A stretch of DNA of 64,000 nucleotides. Origin: Limnohabitans sp. JirII-31 (lineage in GTDB: Bacteria > Pseudomonadota > Gammaproteobacteria > Burkholderiales > Burkholderiaceae_C). The stretch is taken from contig NZ_NESA01000002.1 of assembly GCF_002778315.1 (NCBI RefSeq), positions 242,890 through 306,889 on the forward strand, read 5' to 3'. Both the position numbers and the translations under genes were made by a program. Under the pieces are notes generated by a model. That model was not told the DNA's origin, did not search any database, and was given only the letters and a program-made list of their open reading frames with translations. Of this stretch, positions 28,120 to 37,463 are shown one piece after another (position 1 is the first letter of the stretch; the number at the start of each line of letters is the position of its first letter).

Positions 28120-28259
28120 CGCACCAAGTGTATAGAGCCCTGCAAGCGGCAAAAACCCTGACAAAAATTGACGCCAAACTTTCAGTTGCTGAAATTTCAG
28201 GCAGATACAATCATGCCTCCTTTTTCGGCAAGTCCTCCCTTCCCCTCTCCCCCCCCCAC

Positions 28260-29297
28260 ATGCACATTGGCCCTTATCCATTGGCAAACAATCTGTTTGT
28301 CGCGCCGATGGCTGGCGTCACCGACCGGCCATTTCGCATGCTGTGCAAGCAGTTGGGTGCGGGCTATGCGGTGAGCGAGATGGTGACGTCTCGCAAAGAT
28401 CTTTGGAAGACGCTCAAGACCTCACGTCGTGCCGACCACACGGGCGAGAGCGGGCCCATTGCCGTGCAAATTGCAGGCACCGACGCCGCCATGATGGCCG
28501 AGGCTGCCACCTACAACATCGAGCGCGGGGCGCAAATCATTGACATCAACATGGGCTGCCCGGCCAAGAAGGTGTGCAACAAATGGGCGGGTTCTGCGCT
28601 GATGCAAGACGAGCGGTTGGCGCTCTCGATCGTCGAGGCCGTGGTGGCGGCTGCCCAGCCCCATGGCGTGCCTGTGACTTTGAAGATGCGCACCGGTTGG
28701 TGCCAGCAACACAAGAACGCCGTCAACCTGGCACGTGCGGCCGAGGGCGCAGGTGTGCAAATGCTCACGGTGCACGGGCGCACCCGCGAGCAAGGCTACA
28801 AAGGCTTTGCAGAGTACGACACCATTGCCGCAGTCAAGCAAGCGGTACATATTCCGGTGGTCGCCAATGGCGACATTGACTCGCCCGAGAAGGCGCAAGA
28901 AGTTTTGAAACTCACCGGCGCGGATGCCTTGATGGTGGGGCGTGCCGCCCAAGGGCGTCCTTGGATATTTCGTGAAATCGCGCACTACCTGGCCACGGGC
29001 GAGTACTTGGCCCCGCCCTTGGTGGCCGAGGTGCGTCGGCTGCTGCTGGCGCATCTGGATGAGCATTACGCCCTGTACGGTGAATACACCGGCGTGCGCA
29101 CAGCACGTAAACACATTGCCTGGTACCTGCGCAGTCTGCCGGGTGGTGAGGCGTTTCGCCAGCGCATGAACAGCTTGGAAGACAGTGCTTCCCAGCAACA
29201 TGCTGTGGCCGATTTTTTGGACGATTTGGCCGAGCGTCATGAACGTTTGCCGCAAGCGATGACCGACTCTTTGCCCCTGTTAGAAAGCGTTGCATGA
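28260..29297 (+). CDS. dusB: tRNA-dihydrouridine synthase B
   Basis: A 345-residue FMN enzyme that reduces uridines in the D loop of tRNA. Diagnostic segments: ANNLFVAPMAGVTDRPFRML, IDINMGCPAKKVCNKWAGSA (with active-site Cys), TLKMRTGW, TVHGRTREQGYKG, VVANGDIDSPEKA and GADALMVGRAAQGRPWIF. The ATG at 28260 starts at the family N-terminus MHIGPYPLANN, but it is preceded by a run of nine C residues and no clear ribosome-binding site. The stop overlaps the fis start by ATGA, the widely conserved dusB-fis arrangement. Confidence 0.96.
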   Translation: MHIGPYPLANNLFVAPMAGVTDRPFRMLCKQLGAGYAVSEMVTSRKDLWKTLKTSRRADHTGESGPIAVQIAGTDAAMMAEAATYNIERGAQIIDINMGCPAKKVCNKWAGSALMQDERLALSIVEAVVAAAQPHGVPVTLKMRTGWCQQHKNAVNLARAAEGAGVQMLTVHGRTREQGYKGFAEYDTIAAVKQAVHIPVVANGDIDSPEKAQEVLKLTGADALMVGRAAQGRPWIFREIAHYLATGEYLAPPLVAEVRRLLLAHLDEHYALYGEYTGVRTARKHIAWYLRSLPGGEAFRQRMNSLEDSASQQHAVADFLDDLAERHERLPQAMTDSLPLLESVA

Positions 29298-29530
29298 GCA
29301 AAAAACACATTGAAGAGGTGGTACGTGCCAGCCTCGAAACTTATTTCACAGACTTGCGTGGCACTGAGCCCGACAACCTGCACGACATGGTGGTGCGGGT
29401 GGTGGAAAAACCTTTGCTTGAAGTGGTGATGCACCACGCCGAGCACAACCAATCGCGTGCCGCTGAATGGCTGGGCCTGAACCGCAACACGCTGCGTAAA
29501 AAACTTCTCGATCACAAACTTCTCAAATAA
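29294..29530 (+). CDS. fis: Fis family nucleoid-associated regulator
   Basis: A 78-residue protein with the Fis C-terminal helix-turn-helix [20 protein letters not shown] and the N-terminal [20 protein letters not shown] dimer helices. It bends DNA and modulates transcription of growth-related promoters. It overlaps dusB by four bases and purH starts eight bases after its stop, suggesting a dusB-fis-purH operon. Confidence 0.95.
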   Translation: MSKKHIEEVVRASLETYFTDLRGTEPDNLHDMVVRVVEKPLLEVVMHHAEHNQSRAAEWLGLNRNTLRKKLLDHKLLK

Positions 29531-29538
29531 GCCTTCTC

Positions 29539-31137
29539 ATGCAAGCACTCATTTCCGTCTCAGACAAAACCGGCATCGTCGACCTCGCGCGTGCCTTGCA
29601 CGATTTGGGCATTGGCCTGATCTCTACCGGTGGCACCGCCAAGTTGTTGGCCGAACAAGGCTTGCCTGTGACCGAGGTGGCAGAAGTCACCGGGTTCCCC
29701 GAAATGCTGGATGGCCGTGTCAAAACCCTGCACCCCAAAGTGCACGGCGGTTTGCTGGCACGCCGTGACACGCCCGAGCACATGGCGGCTTTGAAGGCAC
29801 ACCACATCGACACCATCGACTTGTTGGTGGTCAACCTGTACCCGTTTGAAGCCACCGTGGCCAAGCCCGGTTGCACGCTGGAAGATGCGATTGAAAACAT
29901 CGACATCGGCGGGCCTGCCATGGTGCGCAGTGCCGCCAAGAACTGGAAAGATGTGGCCGTGTTGACCGACGCGTCGCAATACCCTGCGGTGCTGGCCGAG
30001 TTGAAAGCTTCGAAAAAGTTGTCAGACGCCACGCGCTTTGCCTTGTCTGTTGCTGCGTTCAACCGCATCAGCAACTACGACGGGGCCATTAGCAACTACC
30101 TCTCGAGCATCCAGTTCCAAGAAGGGGCCAGCGTGCCTGAGCGCAACGCATACCCCGCCCAAAGCAACAGCCAGTTCGTCAAGCTGCAAGACTTGCGCTA
30201 CGGTGAGAACCCGCACCAAACCGCAGCCTTTTACCGTGACCTGCACCCTGCGGCGGGCTCTTTGGTCACGGCCAAACAACTGCAAGGCAAAGAGCTGAGC
30301 TACAACAACATCGCCGATGCCGATGCGGCGTGGGAATGCGTCAAGAGCTTTGACACGGGCACCAACGGCGACCCTTCACAGCTCGCGGCTTGCGTGATCG
30401 TCAAGCACGCCAACCCCTGCGGCGTGGCTGTTGGCAAAGATGCGCTAGAGGCCTATAGCAAGGCCTTCCAAACCGACCCCACCTCCGCGTTTGGCGGCAT
30501 CATTGCCTTCAACCGTCCGTTGGACAAAGCAGCGGCTGAAGCCGTGAGCAAACAGTTTGTCGAAGTGCTCATGGCACCCGGCTACAGCGCCGAGGCCTTG
30601 GAGATTTTCAAAGCCAAGGCCAATGTGCGCGTGTTGGAAATCGCCTTGACAGGTACCGATGCAGGCCGCAACACGCAAGACATCAAACGCATTGGTTCAG
30701 GCTTGCTGATCCAAAGTGCCGATAACCACGAGCTGACCTTGAGTGACTTGAAGGTGGTGACAAAACTTCAGCCCACACCGCAGCAACTGCAAGACTTGCT
30801 GTTTGCCTGGAAGGTGGGCAAATACGTCAAGAGCAATGCCATCGTGTTCTGCGCCAACGGCATGACCATGGGCGTGGGCGCAGGCCAAATGAGCCGCCTT
30901 GACTCAGCCCGCATTGCCAGCATCAAAGCAGAGCACGCAGGCTTGTCGCTCAAGGGCACGGCCGTGGCGAGTGACGCTTTCTTCCCGTTCCGCGATGGCC
31001 TCGACGTGGTGGTGGATGCAGGAGCCACCTGCGTCATCCAGCCCGGTGGCTCCATGCGCGACCAAGAGGTGATTGACGCGGCCAACGAACGTGGCGTGGC
31101 CATGGTGTTCAGCGGCGTGCGCCACTTCCGCCATTGA
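29539..31137 (+). CDS. purH: Bifunctional AICAR formyltransferase / IMP cyclohydrolase
   Basis: A 532-residue enzyme carrying out the last two steps of de novo purine synthesis. The N-terminal cyclohydrolase (MGS-like) domain has [30 protein letters not shown] and [13 protein letters not shown]; the C-terminal formyltransferase has [21 protein letters not shown] and ends [31 protein letters not shown] and [11 protein letters not shown]. Full length with no damage. Confidence 0.97.
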   Translation: MQALISVSDKTGIVDLARALHDLGIGLISTGGTAKLLAEQGLPVTEVAEVTGFPEMLDGRVKTLHPKVHGGLLARRDTPEHMAALKAHHIDTIDLLVVNLYPFEATVAKPGCTLEDAIENIDIGGPAMVRSAAKNWKDVAVLTDASQYPAVLAELKASKKLSDATRFALSVAAFNRISNYDGAISNYLSSIQFQEGASVPERNAYPAQSNSQFVKLQDLRYGENPHQTAAFYRDLHPAAGSLVTAKQLQGKELSYNNIADADAAWECVKSFDTGTNGDPSQLAACVIVKHANPCGVAVGKDALEAYSKAFQTDPTSAFGGIIAFNRPLDKAAAEAVSKQFVEVLMAPGYSAEALEIFKAKANVRVLEIALTGTDAGRNTQDIKRIGSGLLIQSADNHELTLSDLKVVTKLQPTPQQLQDLLFAWKVGKYVKSNAIVFCANGMTMGVGAGQMSRLDSARIASIKAEHAGLSLKGTAVASDAFFPFRDGLDVVVDAGATCVIQPGGSMRDQEVIDAANERGVAMVFSGVRHFRH

Positions 31138-31146
31138 TCGCCGCCA

Positions 31147-32418
31147 GTGAGTTTTGAACCCCTCGGTCTGAACGCTACGCTGTGCCAAGCCACAGCGACA
31201 CAGGGCTTTGACCAGCCCACACCCATCCAGGCCGAGGCCATCCCATGCGTGCTGCAAGGCCGCGATGTGTTGGCCCAAGCCCAAACAGGCTCTGGCAAAA
31301 CATTGGCCTATGTGTTGCCCGTGTTGCAACTCCTCATGACCACCGCCGCGTCGCGTGATGAAGCGCCCCAAAAACGCATCACCCAAGTGTTGGTGCTGGT
31401 GCCCACACGCGAACTTGCCACGCAAGTCAGCGAGGTGCTGCGCGACATAGCGCGACCCCTCACACAGTCCATCAAAGTAGGCACGGTGTTTGGTGGGGTG
31501 TCCATCAACCCGCAAATGATGAGTTTGCGCAGCGGTGCTGATGTGGTGGTGGCCACCCCCGGACGTTTGCTTGATCTGGTGGACCACAACGCATTGCACT
31601 TGGGTCAAGTCAAGCATCTGGTGCTCGACGAAGCCGACCGCTTGCTCGATCTGGGCTTTGCAGACGAACTCCAACGCGTGTTGGCACTGCTGCCCTCCAA
31701 GCGACAAAACCTGTTGTTCTCTGCCACGTTTGCGCCCGACGTGCAAAGCTTGGCCGAGGCTTTGTTGCATCAGCCTGCGCGCATCACCATCGCCACTACC
31801 GAAGAACACGCGCCCGACATTGCGCAACGTGCCGTTGCCGTGGACGAGAAAAAACGCACGCCCTTGCTGCGTCACCTGATCAAAGAGCACAGCTGGAAAC
31901 GCGTGCTGGTGTTTGTGGCCACCCGCTATGCCTGTGAGCATGTGGCCAACAAGCTCTACCAAGCGGGTGTGTTTGCCAGCGCGCTGCATGGCGAGATGAG
32001 CCAAGGCGCACGCCAAGAGGTGTTGGCTGAGTTCAAAGAAGAGCGCTGGGAGGTGCTGGTCACCACCGACTTGGCCTCACGCGGCATCGACATTGCCAAC
32101 TTGCCCGTGGTGGTGAATTACGACTTGCCGCGCTCCGCTACCGACTACACCCACCGCATTGGCCGCACCGGCCGTGCCGGGGCCAGCGGCGTGGCGGTGA
32201 GTTTTGTCACCGCGTCATCGTTGGCGCATTGGCAGCTGATTCAAAAACGTGAGCGTATTCAACTGCCGCTCGAACACATCGAAGGTTTTGAACCCACCGA
32301 TGCGCCTGTGCCCGTGCCTGTGTTGATCGATGGCAATGGGGGCATCAAAGGCAAGCGACCGAGCAAGAAAGACAAGCTCAGAGCCGCCGCCAAACAGGCT
32401 GGGCCTTCTGACGCCTGA
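31147..32418 (+). CDS. DEAD-box RNA helicase (RhlE-like)
   Basis: A 423-residue ATP-dependent RNA helicase with a GTG start at 31147, nine bases after the purH stop. Motifs in order: Q motif GFDQPTPIQAEAI, motif I AQTGSGKT, Ia PTRELATQV, Ib TPGRLLDL, II LDEADRLLDLGF, III SATF, IV VFVATRYACEHVAN, V TDLASRGIDI and VI YTHRIGRTGRAG. The C-terminal tail is basic (KGKRPSKKDKLRAAAKQ), fitting RhlE-type proteins in ribosome assembly or mRNA turnover. Confidence 0.94.
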   Translation: MSFEPLGLNATLCQATATQGFDQPTPIQAEAIPCVLQGRDVLAQAQTGSGKTLAYVLPVLQLLMTTAASRDEAPQKRITQVLVLVPTRELATQVSEVLRDIARPLTQSIKVGTVFGGVSINPQMMSLRSGADVVVATPGRLLDLVDHNALHLGQVKHLVLDEADRLLDLGFADELQRVLALLPSKRQNLLFSATFAPDVQSLAEALLHQPARITIATTEEHAPDIAQRAVAVDEKKRTPLLRHLIKEHSWKRVLVFVATRYACEHVANKLYQAGVFASALHGEMSQGARQEVLAEFKEERWEVLVTTDLASRGIDIANLPVVVNYDLPRSATDYTHRIGRTGRAGASGVAVSFVTASSLAHWQLIQKRERIQLPLEHIEGFEPTDAPVPVPVLIDGNGGIKGKRPSKKDKLRAAAKQAGPSDA

Positions 32419-32451
32419 CGCAAGCGCGAAGAGCGCGCGGCGGCGCGTCAG
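32415..32451. terminator. Hairpin spanning both stop codons of convergent genes
   Basis: CTGACGC (32415-32421) pairs with GCGTCAG (32445-32451); the arms include the helicase TGA and the DUF6172 stop on the opposite strand. GC-rich with no T tract, so it could act as a weak bidirectional terminator or simply be an economical overlap. Confidence 0.4.
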
Positions 32452-32783
32452 TCGTTGTCTTCTTCGTGGGGTGTGTGGGGGGCCGCTTCATCGCCCACAG
32501 CGCGCGGCTTGCGCACCCCGTGTTTGGCCAAAATTTCCACATAGCACTGCGTGCCTTGGGCAAGGGCCACTTCGTCCATGCGCACGGTGATGTCGTTGAG
32601 ATGCACCACCTCGGCGGTCTCTTGGGTGGCGCCAAACTTGCAATCGAAATCCCAAAAATCCACACCCTCGGGCAAGTCACGGCGACGCTCGCGTTTGATG
32701 TATTTGCGAATCTCGTGCTTGATGGCTTCCAGCAAGCGCTCAGGGTGCTTGCCTTCCACATGGAGTTGGAATGTTTTTTTCAT
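32448..32783 (-). CDS. DUF6172 family protein
   Basis: A 111-residue cytoplasmic protein starting MKKTFQLHVEGKHPERLLEA and containing RKYIKRERRRDLPEGVDFWD and a conserved TAEVVHLNDITVRMDEVA, the pattern of DUF6172. The longer frame to 32819 lacks conservation. The acidic C-terminus (HEEDND) is disordered. Function unknown. It is convergent with the DEAD-box helicase gene and separated from the amidohydrolase operon by about 110 bases. Confidence 0.8.
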   Translation of the reverse strand: MKKTFQLHVEGKHPERLLEAIKHEIRKYIKRERRRDLPEGVDFWDFDCKFGATQETAEVVHLNDITVRMDEVALAQGTQCYVEILAKHGVRKPRAVGDEAAPHTPHEEDND

Positions 32784-32896
32784 GGGGGAACTTCTTGATA
32801 GACCGCACCTGTCACGCATGCGTGGTGCATGCGTGGGTGCTCACCGGTCACAGCCGGTTGGCTGTGTGTGGGTGCCCCTATTCTAGTTGGGGCGCC

Positions 32897-34012
32897 TCAG
32901 GGCCGTTTGAGCAGTCGCTCAGCGTTGAGGTGCTGAATCTCTTGCAGCACTTTGGGCTCCAGCCCCAGTTGCGTGAGCGCAGTGGCCTGGGTGTCCATCG
33001 CCACATAGGGGTAGTCGCTGCCGTACACCACCTGCGACGAGGGCACCAGCTTGAGCAAACTCGCCATGGATGAGGGGTGGGTGGCGTTGGCGGTGTCGTA
33101 GTAGAGGCGTTTGAGTTCGGCCTCGATGCCGTTGGGCGCCACATCGGCAATGTTTTTGGCATTGCGGTGGAAGAAGTTGATGCGCCCTGCCAGCATGGGG
33201 ATGGTGCCGCCGCCGTGCGAGAACAACCACTGGATGTCGCGGAACTTCACAAAGCTGCCGCTCAACAGCAGGTTGACCACGGCACGTGTGGTGTCATGCG
33301 GCACCTCAATCACCGCAGGGAAAGTGCCTGTGTTCAAGCGCCCGCAGCAGTTGGCGGCCAAGGGGTGGAAATACACCAAGGCTTTGCGGCGGTTGAGTTC
33401 TTGAAAGATCGGCGCAAAGTCGGGGTGACCCGGCCATTTGTCGCCGTAGTTGGTTTGAATGCCCACGCCATCGGCTTTGAGCACGTCAAACACATAGGCA
33501 ATTTCTTTCAGCGTGCTCTCCACGTCCACCATGGTGAGTGCGGCAAACAAACCAAAGCGACCTGGGAAATCCTTCACCATTTGAGCGCCGTAGTCGTTGA
33601 CGGTGCGCACCATCTGGTTGATCTCAGCAAGCGGCAAATCAAACCACACGCCTGGGGTAGAGGCCATGGAGAGCATGGCTTTTTTCACGCCGGCTTTGTC
33701 CATGTCTGCCACCGCACCTTCGCGTGTCCATTTCTCTTGCTGGGAGAAGTGTGGGATGTTGCGTTTGTCTTCCCAGTCAAACCAGGCCTTTTGGTAGGCC
33801 GGAGGATAGAAGTGGTGGTGGGTGTCGATCAAGCCCATGCTGCTTTGCGCGGCCACAGGCGCACCGGCCAAACCCAAGGAGCCAAACAGCCCCAAGCCCC
33901 CTAGGCCTTTGAGCAATTGGCGGCGGTCAGCGGCGTGCGCGTTAGCGCTGTTGGGCTGGCAGGCCATGCACGACCAGGCAGCATGCGCGCAAGAAGTTTG
34001 AGGCTTGAACAT
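32897..34012 (-). CDS. Amidohydrolase family 2 (ACMSD-like) metal-dependent hydrolase, exported
   Basis: A 371-residue TIM-barrel hydrolase. Metal ligands are visible as DTHHHFYPP (HxH), YFHPLAANC, FSHGGGTIPM and YGSDYPYVA. A twin-arginine-like leader (ADRRQLLKGLGGLGLFGS, then LGLAGAPVAAQ) suggests folded export, although the preceding 30 residues make an unusually long n-region. The ATG at 34012 has AAGGA seven bases upstream. Relatives act on carboxylated aromatic or ring-cleavage products as decarboxylases or hydrolases. It is the last gene of the importer/dioxygenase operon. Confidence 0.85.
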   Translation of the reverse strand: MFKPQTSCAHAAWSCMACQPNSANAHAADRRQLLKGLGGLGLFGSLGLAGAPVAAQSSMGLIDTHHHFYPPAYQKAWFDWEDKRNIPHFSQQEKWTREGAVADMDKAGVKKAMLSMASTPGVWFDLPLAEINQMVRTVNDYGAQMVKDFPGRFGLFAALTMVDVESTLKEIAYVFDVLKADGVGIQTNYGDKWPGHPDFAPIFQELNRRKALVYFHPLAANCCGRLNTGTFPAVIEVPHDTTRAVVNLLLSGSFVKFRDIQWLFSHGGGTIPMLAGRINFFHRNAKNIADVAPNGIEAELKRLYYDTANATHPSSMASLLKLVPSSQVVYGSDYPYVAMDTQATALTQLGLEPKVLQEIQHLNAERLLKRP

Positions 34013-34045
34013 GGGCAATCCTTTGTGTGGGTAAAACCAAAAAAC

Positions 34046-34993
34046 TCAGGGAATCGCGTGGGTGATGAAGGCGTGTGGCACGGCTTCGCCCCATTGCGAG
34101 TTCAAGCCATCCTCGGCCGCATGGCTTTGCGTGGCGTAGCTGTTGTTGAGCACATCGCTGTCGGTCCAGTGCTCATGCACGCGACCCCAGGGGTCTTTCC
34201 AGTAGTCGTACACCTGGCTGCCCAACACGTGGCGGCCAATGCCCCATACGTGCTCGTATTTGTTGGCCTTCACCAAGTGCTGGTGACCCAGCATGATGTC
34301 GTCAATGTCTTGGGCTTCAAACGACAAATGGTTCAGGCCGGTGGTGGGGCCGTCGATCAACAAAAAGATGTGGTGGTCGACATAGGTTTCGCCTTTGTCC
34401 ACTCGGTTGAACGAGGCAATGATGTTGTCTTTGCTGCCCGCATACACCTCGTCCGAGCAGACCAAGCCCAACACGTCGCGGTACCACTGAATTTTGGAAT
34501 TGGCGTTCGGCGTCATCAGCACCGCGTGCGCCGCACGTTTGACATGCGACGGGCCAGCCGGCAAGCGCATCAATTTACCGGCGCGGTTGTATTTGTTATC
34601 GCCCGTGTTGAGGATGGCTTTGCGCACCGGCAGTGCGTCAAGTTGCTGCATGCCGCAGATCAACTCGATCTGATACCCCAAGGGGTCGGTGAGGCGCACG
34701 CGTTGGCCGCCGCCGGGTTCGTCCACATGCTCAATACCCGTCGCGCCAGAAATCTTGGTGAATTTCTTCAGCTCATCGATGTTGTCGACCAAAAAGGACA
34801 GGCCAATGAATTTGGAAGGCCCCAAGTGCGTCACATGCAAGTGGTGGTTAGGGTCGGTGCCCCGCATGTACAAAGCGTCTTTGGTGCGTTCAGCCCGGTG
34901 CAACCCAAAATTGGTCAGAAACTCTTCGGCCTGATCCAGGCTGGGGGACTGCAAGCGGCCAAAGGCCAGATCACTCACTTTGCCAAACGACAT
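34046..34993 (-). CDS. VOC-family extradiol ring-cleavage dioxygenase-like protein
   Basis: A 315-residue two-domain vicinal-oxygen-chelate protein like type I extradiol dioxygenases (2,3-dihydroxybiphenyl or catechol 2,3-dioxygenase group). The C-terminal domain carries probable Fe(II) ligands: the first His in HVKRAAHAVLMTPN, the second in TTGLNHLSFEAQD and the Glu in PWGRVHEHWTD. The N-terminal domain (SDLAFGRLQSPSLDQAEEFL) is the usual non-catalytic copy. Located between a branched-chain-type importer and an amidohydrolase, it probably cleaves an imported aromatic substrate; the exact substrate is unknown. Confidence 0.87.
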   Translation of the reverse strand: MSFGKVSDLAFGRLQSPSLDQAEEFLTNFGLHRAERTKDALYMRGTDPNHHLHVTHLGPSKFIGLSFLVDNIDELKKFTKISGATGIEHVDEPGGGQRVRLTDPLGYQIELICGMQQLDALPVRKAILNTGDNKYNRAGKLMRLPAGPSHVKRAAHAVLMTPNANSKIQWYRDVLGLVCSDEVYAGSKDNIIASFNRVDKGETYVDHHIFLLIDGPTTGLNHLSFEAQDIDDIMLGHQHLVKANKYEHVWGIGRHVLGSQVYDYWKDPWGRVHEHWTDSDVLNNSYATQSHAAEDGLNSQWGEAVPHAFITHAIP

Positions 34994-35011
34994 AGGAATC
35001 TCCTTCGTGGT

Positions 35012-35740
35012 TTATACGCTCTCACCCAAATACGCTTGACGGATATGGGGCTGGGTCATCAGATCTTGCGGGTCACCCGTGCTCACAATGCGCCCACCTT
35101 CGAGCACATAGGCCCGTTGTGCGACATTGAGAGCGAGGACGGCGTTTTGTTCGATCAACAAAATCGACACGCCACTGCGGTGGATGTCGGCAATGGCTTC
35201 AAACACCTGTTGCACCACAAGGGGTGACAAGCCCAGCGAGGGCTCGTCAATCAGCAGCAATTTGGGGTGTGCCATCAAGGCCCGGCCAAAGGCCACCATC
35301 TGTTGTTGGCCCCCTGACAGCGTGCCTGCCAGTTGTGTGCGGCGTTCCTTGAGGATGGGGAACATGTCATACACACGCGCCATGGTGTCGGCGCGCAAGG
35401 GACGTGCATAGGGACGGTAGCAGCCCATGTCGAGGTTTTCTTCCACCGTCATGCCGCCAAACAACAAACGGCCCTCGGGCACGATGGACACATCGCGGTT
35501 GCACATCTGGCTGGCGGTCAAGCCCGTCACGTCTTCGCCGCGAAACACCAGCTTGCCAGAGCGCACGGGTTGCAAGCGCATCACCGTGTTCATCAAGGTG
35601 GTTTTGCCTGCCCCGTTGGGGCCGACGATGGAGACCAGCTCGCCTTCGTTGACATGAAAGTCGACACCCCACAACGCAGGGGCATCGCCATACGACACGT
35701 GCAGTGCCTCGGCTTGCAGGATGGGTTGTGTCTCAAGCAT
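35012..35740 (-). CDS. ABC transporter ATP-binding protein, LivF type
   Basis: A 242-residue ATPase of a hydrophobic/branched-chain-type importer. Walker A GPNGAGKTT, Q loop QPVRSGK, signature LSGGQQQMVAFGRALM, Walker B KLLLIDEPSLGLSP and H-loop ILLIEQNAV are all intact. It overlaps the end of the LivM-LivG fusion gene by eight bases and precedes the VOC dioxygenase gene by 18 bases. Confidence 0.94.
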   Translation of the reverse strand: MLETQPILQAEALHVSYGDAPALWGVDFHVNEGELVSIVGPNGAGKTTLMNTVMRLQPVRSGKLVFRGEDVTGLTASQMCNRDVSIVPEGRLLFGGMTVEENLDMGCYRPYARPLRADTMARVYDMFPILKERRTQLAGTLSGGQQQMVAFGRALMAHPKLLLIDEPSLGLSPLVVQQVFEAIADIHRSGVSILLIEQNAVLALNVAQRAYVLEGGRIVSTGDPQDLMTQPHIRQAYLGESV

Positions 35741-37463
35741 GGGCAGTTCCCAGGTAAGCGTTCACCACAGCAGGCTGGACCATCACATCACGTGGCAGGC
35801 CATTGCCAATCACCTGACCTTGGTTGAGCACGATCAAGCGGTCGCACAACTCCACCACAGCGCGCATATTGTGTTCAATGAAGATGATGGTCGAGCCGCG
35901 TTCGCGGATCTCACGCACCAAGCTGATGGCATGGTTGATCTCAGACGGTGTCAAACCGGCCAGCACCTCGTCGAGCAACACCAAGCGGGGTGAGGACGAC
36001 AACGCACGTGCCAGCTCCAAGAACTTGCGCTGGTGCAAATTGAGCTCAGACGGCAGCGCGCGTGCGCGGTCGGCGAGCCCCACAAATTCGAGCCAGTACA
36101 TGGCTTGTGCCGCCGCCGCTTTGCGTGGCAACTGAGGCCCACCAAACATGCCGGCCAAGGTGGCGTTCTCTAGCACTGAGAGGTTGGCGAAGGGTCGCGG
36201 AATTTGGTAGGTGCGTGCAATGCCTGCGTGAGCGGCGCGGTACGAGGGCAAGGGGATCAGGTCTTCGCCTTGAAACACAATGCGACCTGCTTCGGGTTTG
36301 AACAAACCACTGATCACGTTGACCATGGTCGATTTGCCGGAACCATTGGGGCCCACCAAACCCAAAATCTCCCCGCGCTTGACCGTCAAACTCACATCGG
36401 ACAAGGCATGGATGCCGCTGAACGATTTGCACACGCCTTCGATACGCAACAAGTCGTCCCCAGCGGCTCCGCGTACCTCAATCATCGAAGGGGCAACAGC
36501 AGCTGGCAGCGGTGCGGGTTTGCGCGCGCGTTTGAAGCGCTTCAAGATCTGCCCCAAGATGCCATCGGGCATGAACAAAATCACCACAATCAAAATCACA
36601 CCAATGGCACCACGGCCCAAGATGGCGTAGTCGCCAGCGGTGAAGGCGTATAGCAATGCGGTGATGACCGTGGCCCCAACTGCCGGACCAAACCAGTGGC
36701 GAGAGCCACCCAACACGCTCATCAACACCACGTTCAGGGGCACCAAGATGTTGAACACTTCACCGGCGGTGACATACGACAAAAAGATGGCATGAATGCC
36801 CCCCGCCACACCAGCCAAAGCGCATGACAGGCCGAGTGCCAACAACTTGTAGCGCAGGGTGGGAATGCCCTGCACTTCGGCCACGTCTTCGTCGTCATGG
36901 ATGGCAAACAAGCCCGAGCCCAGACGTGCATAAAACACATAGCAAGCGATCCACAGCGTGGCCATCATCAAGGCCAAAGCCAACAGGTAGAAGGTGGCAG
37001 AGGGTGAGGGTCCAATCTCAGGCACCGGCACTGCCGACAGATACACACCAGGTCCGCCGTCGATGGGGGTGTTCAAGATGATGGTGGCCAACACAAAGGT
37101 CACGGCCAGCGTGAGCAAGCCAAACAGCTCGCCGCGCAAGCGCCGCAACCTGAACACCACCGCGCCCAAGCCCACGCCAAACAGCGCAGGCACCAGTGCG
37201 GCAAACGGCAAGGTGTAGAGGAAGGGCCAATCGAGTTTGCCGCTCAACACCGCGGTGGTGTAGATGCCCAAACCAAAGAAGGCCCCATGGCCAAACGAAA
37301 AATAGCCCGAGTAGCCCGACAAAATATTCCATGAGGTGGCCAAGATCACCCAGTGAAAAATCAGGTACAGAAACGATTCATAAAACGCGGGCAGCTTGAG
37401 CAACGGCAAGGCCGCCAAACCCAAACCCACCAGCACAAAAGTCCAGATCAGCCGCTTGTTCAT
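35733..37463 (-). CDS. Fused ABC permease and ATP-binding protein, LivM-LivG type
   Basis: A 576-residue fusion. Residues 1-310 are a multi-pass LivM-like permease (HWVILATSWNILSGYSGYFS, FGHGAFFGLGIYTTAVLSG), and residues about 335-576 are a LivG-like ATPase: Walker A GPNGSGKST, Walker B LVLLDEVLAGLTPSE, H-loop IIFIEHNMRAV. The ABC signature is divergent (LNLHQRKFLELARAL instead of LSGGQ), as seen in some branched-chain-type importers. It abuts livH directly (start codon next to the livH stop). Confidence 0.93.
   Translation of the reverse strand: MNKRLIWTFVLVGLGLAALPLLKLPAFYESFLYLIFHWVILATSWNILSGYSGYFSFGHGAFFGLGIYTTAVLSGKLDWPFLYTLPFAALVPALFGVGLGAVVFRLRRLRGELFGLLTLAVTFVLATIILNTPIDGGPGVYLSAVPVPEIGPSPSATFYLLALALMMATLWIACYVFYARLGSGLFAIHDDEDVAEVQGIPTLRYKLLALGLSCALAGVAGGIHAIFLSYVTAGEVFNILVPLNVVLMSVLGGSRHWFGPAVGATVITALLYAFTAGDYAILGRGAIGVILIVVILFMPDGILGQILKRFKRARKPAPLPAAVAPSMIEVRGAAGDDLLRIEGVCKSFSGIHALSDVSLTVKRGEILGLVGPNGSGKSTMVNVISGLFKPEAGRIVFQGEDLIPLPSYRAAHAGIARTYQIPRPFANLSVLENATLAGMFGGPQLPRKAAAAQAMYWLEFVGLADRARALPSELNLHQRKFLELARALSSSPRLVLLDEVLAGLTPSEINHAISLVREIRERGSTIIFIEHNMRAVVELCDRLIVLNQGQVIGNGLPRDVMVQPAVVNAYLGTAHA

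Noticed and set aside
30904..32016. 370-residue minus-strand ORF antisense to purH and the DEAD-box helicase
   Set aside because: Both plus-strand proteins have complete family motifs; the antisense product has none.
33917..35227. 436-residue plus-strand ORF across the VOC and amidohydrolase genes
   Set aside because: It is antisense to two clearly recognisable enzymes, has a low-complexity His/Val/Gly-rich translation and no motif; a shadow of GC-rich third positions.
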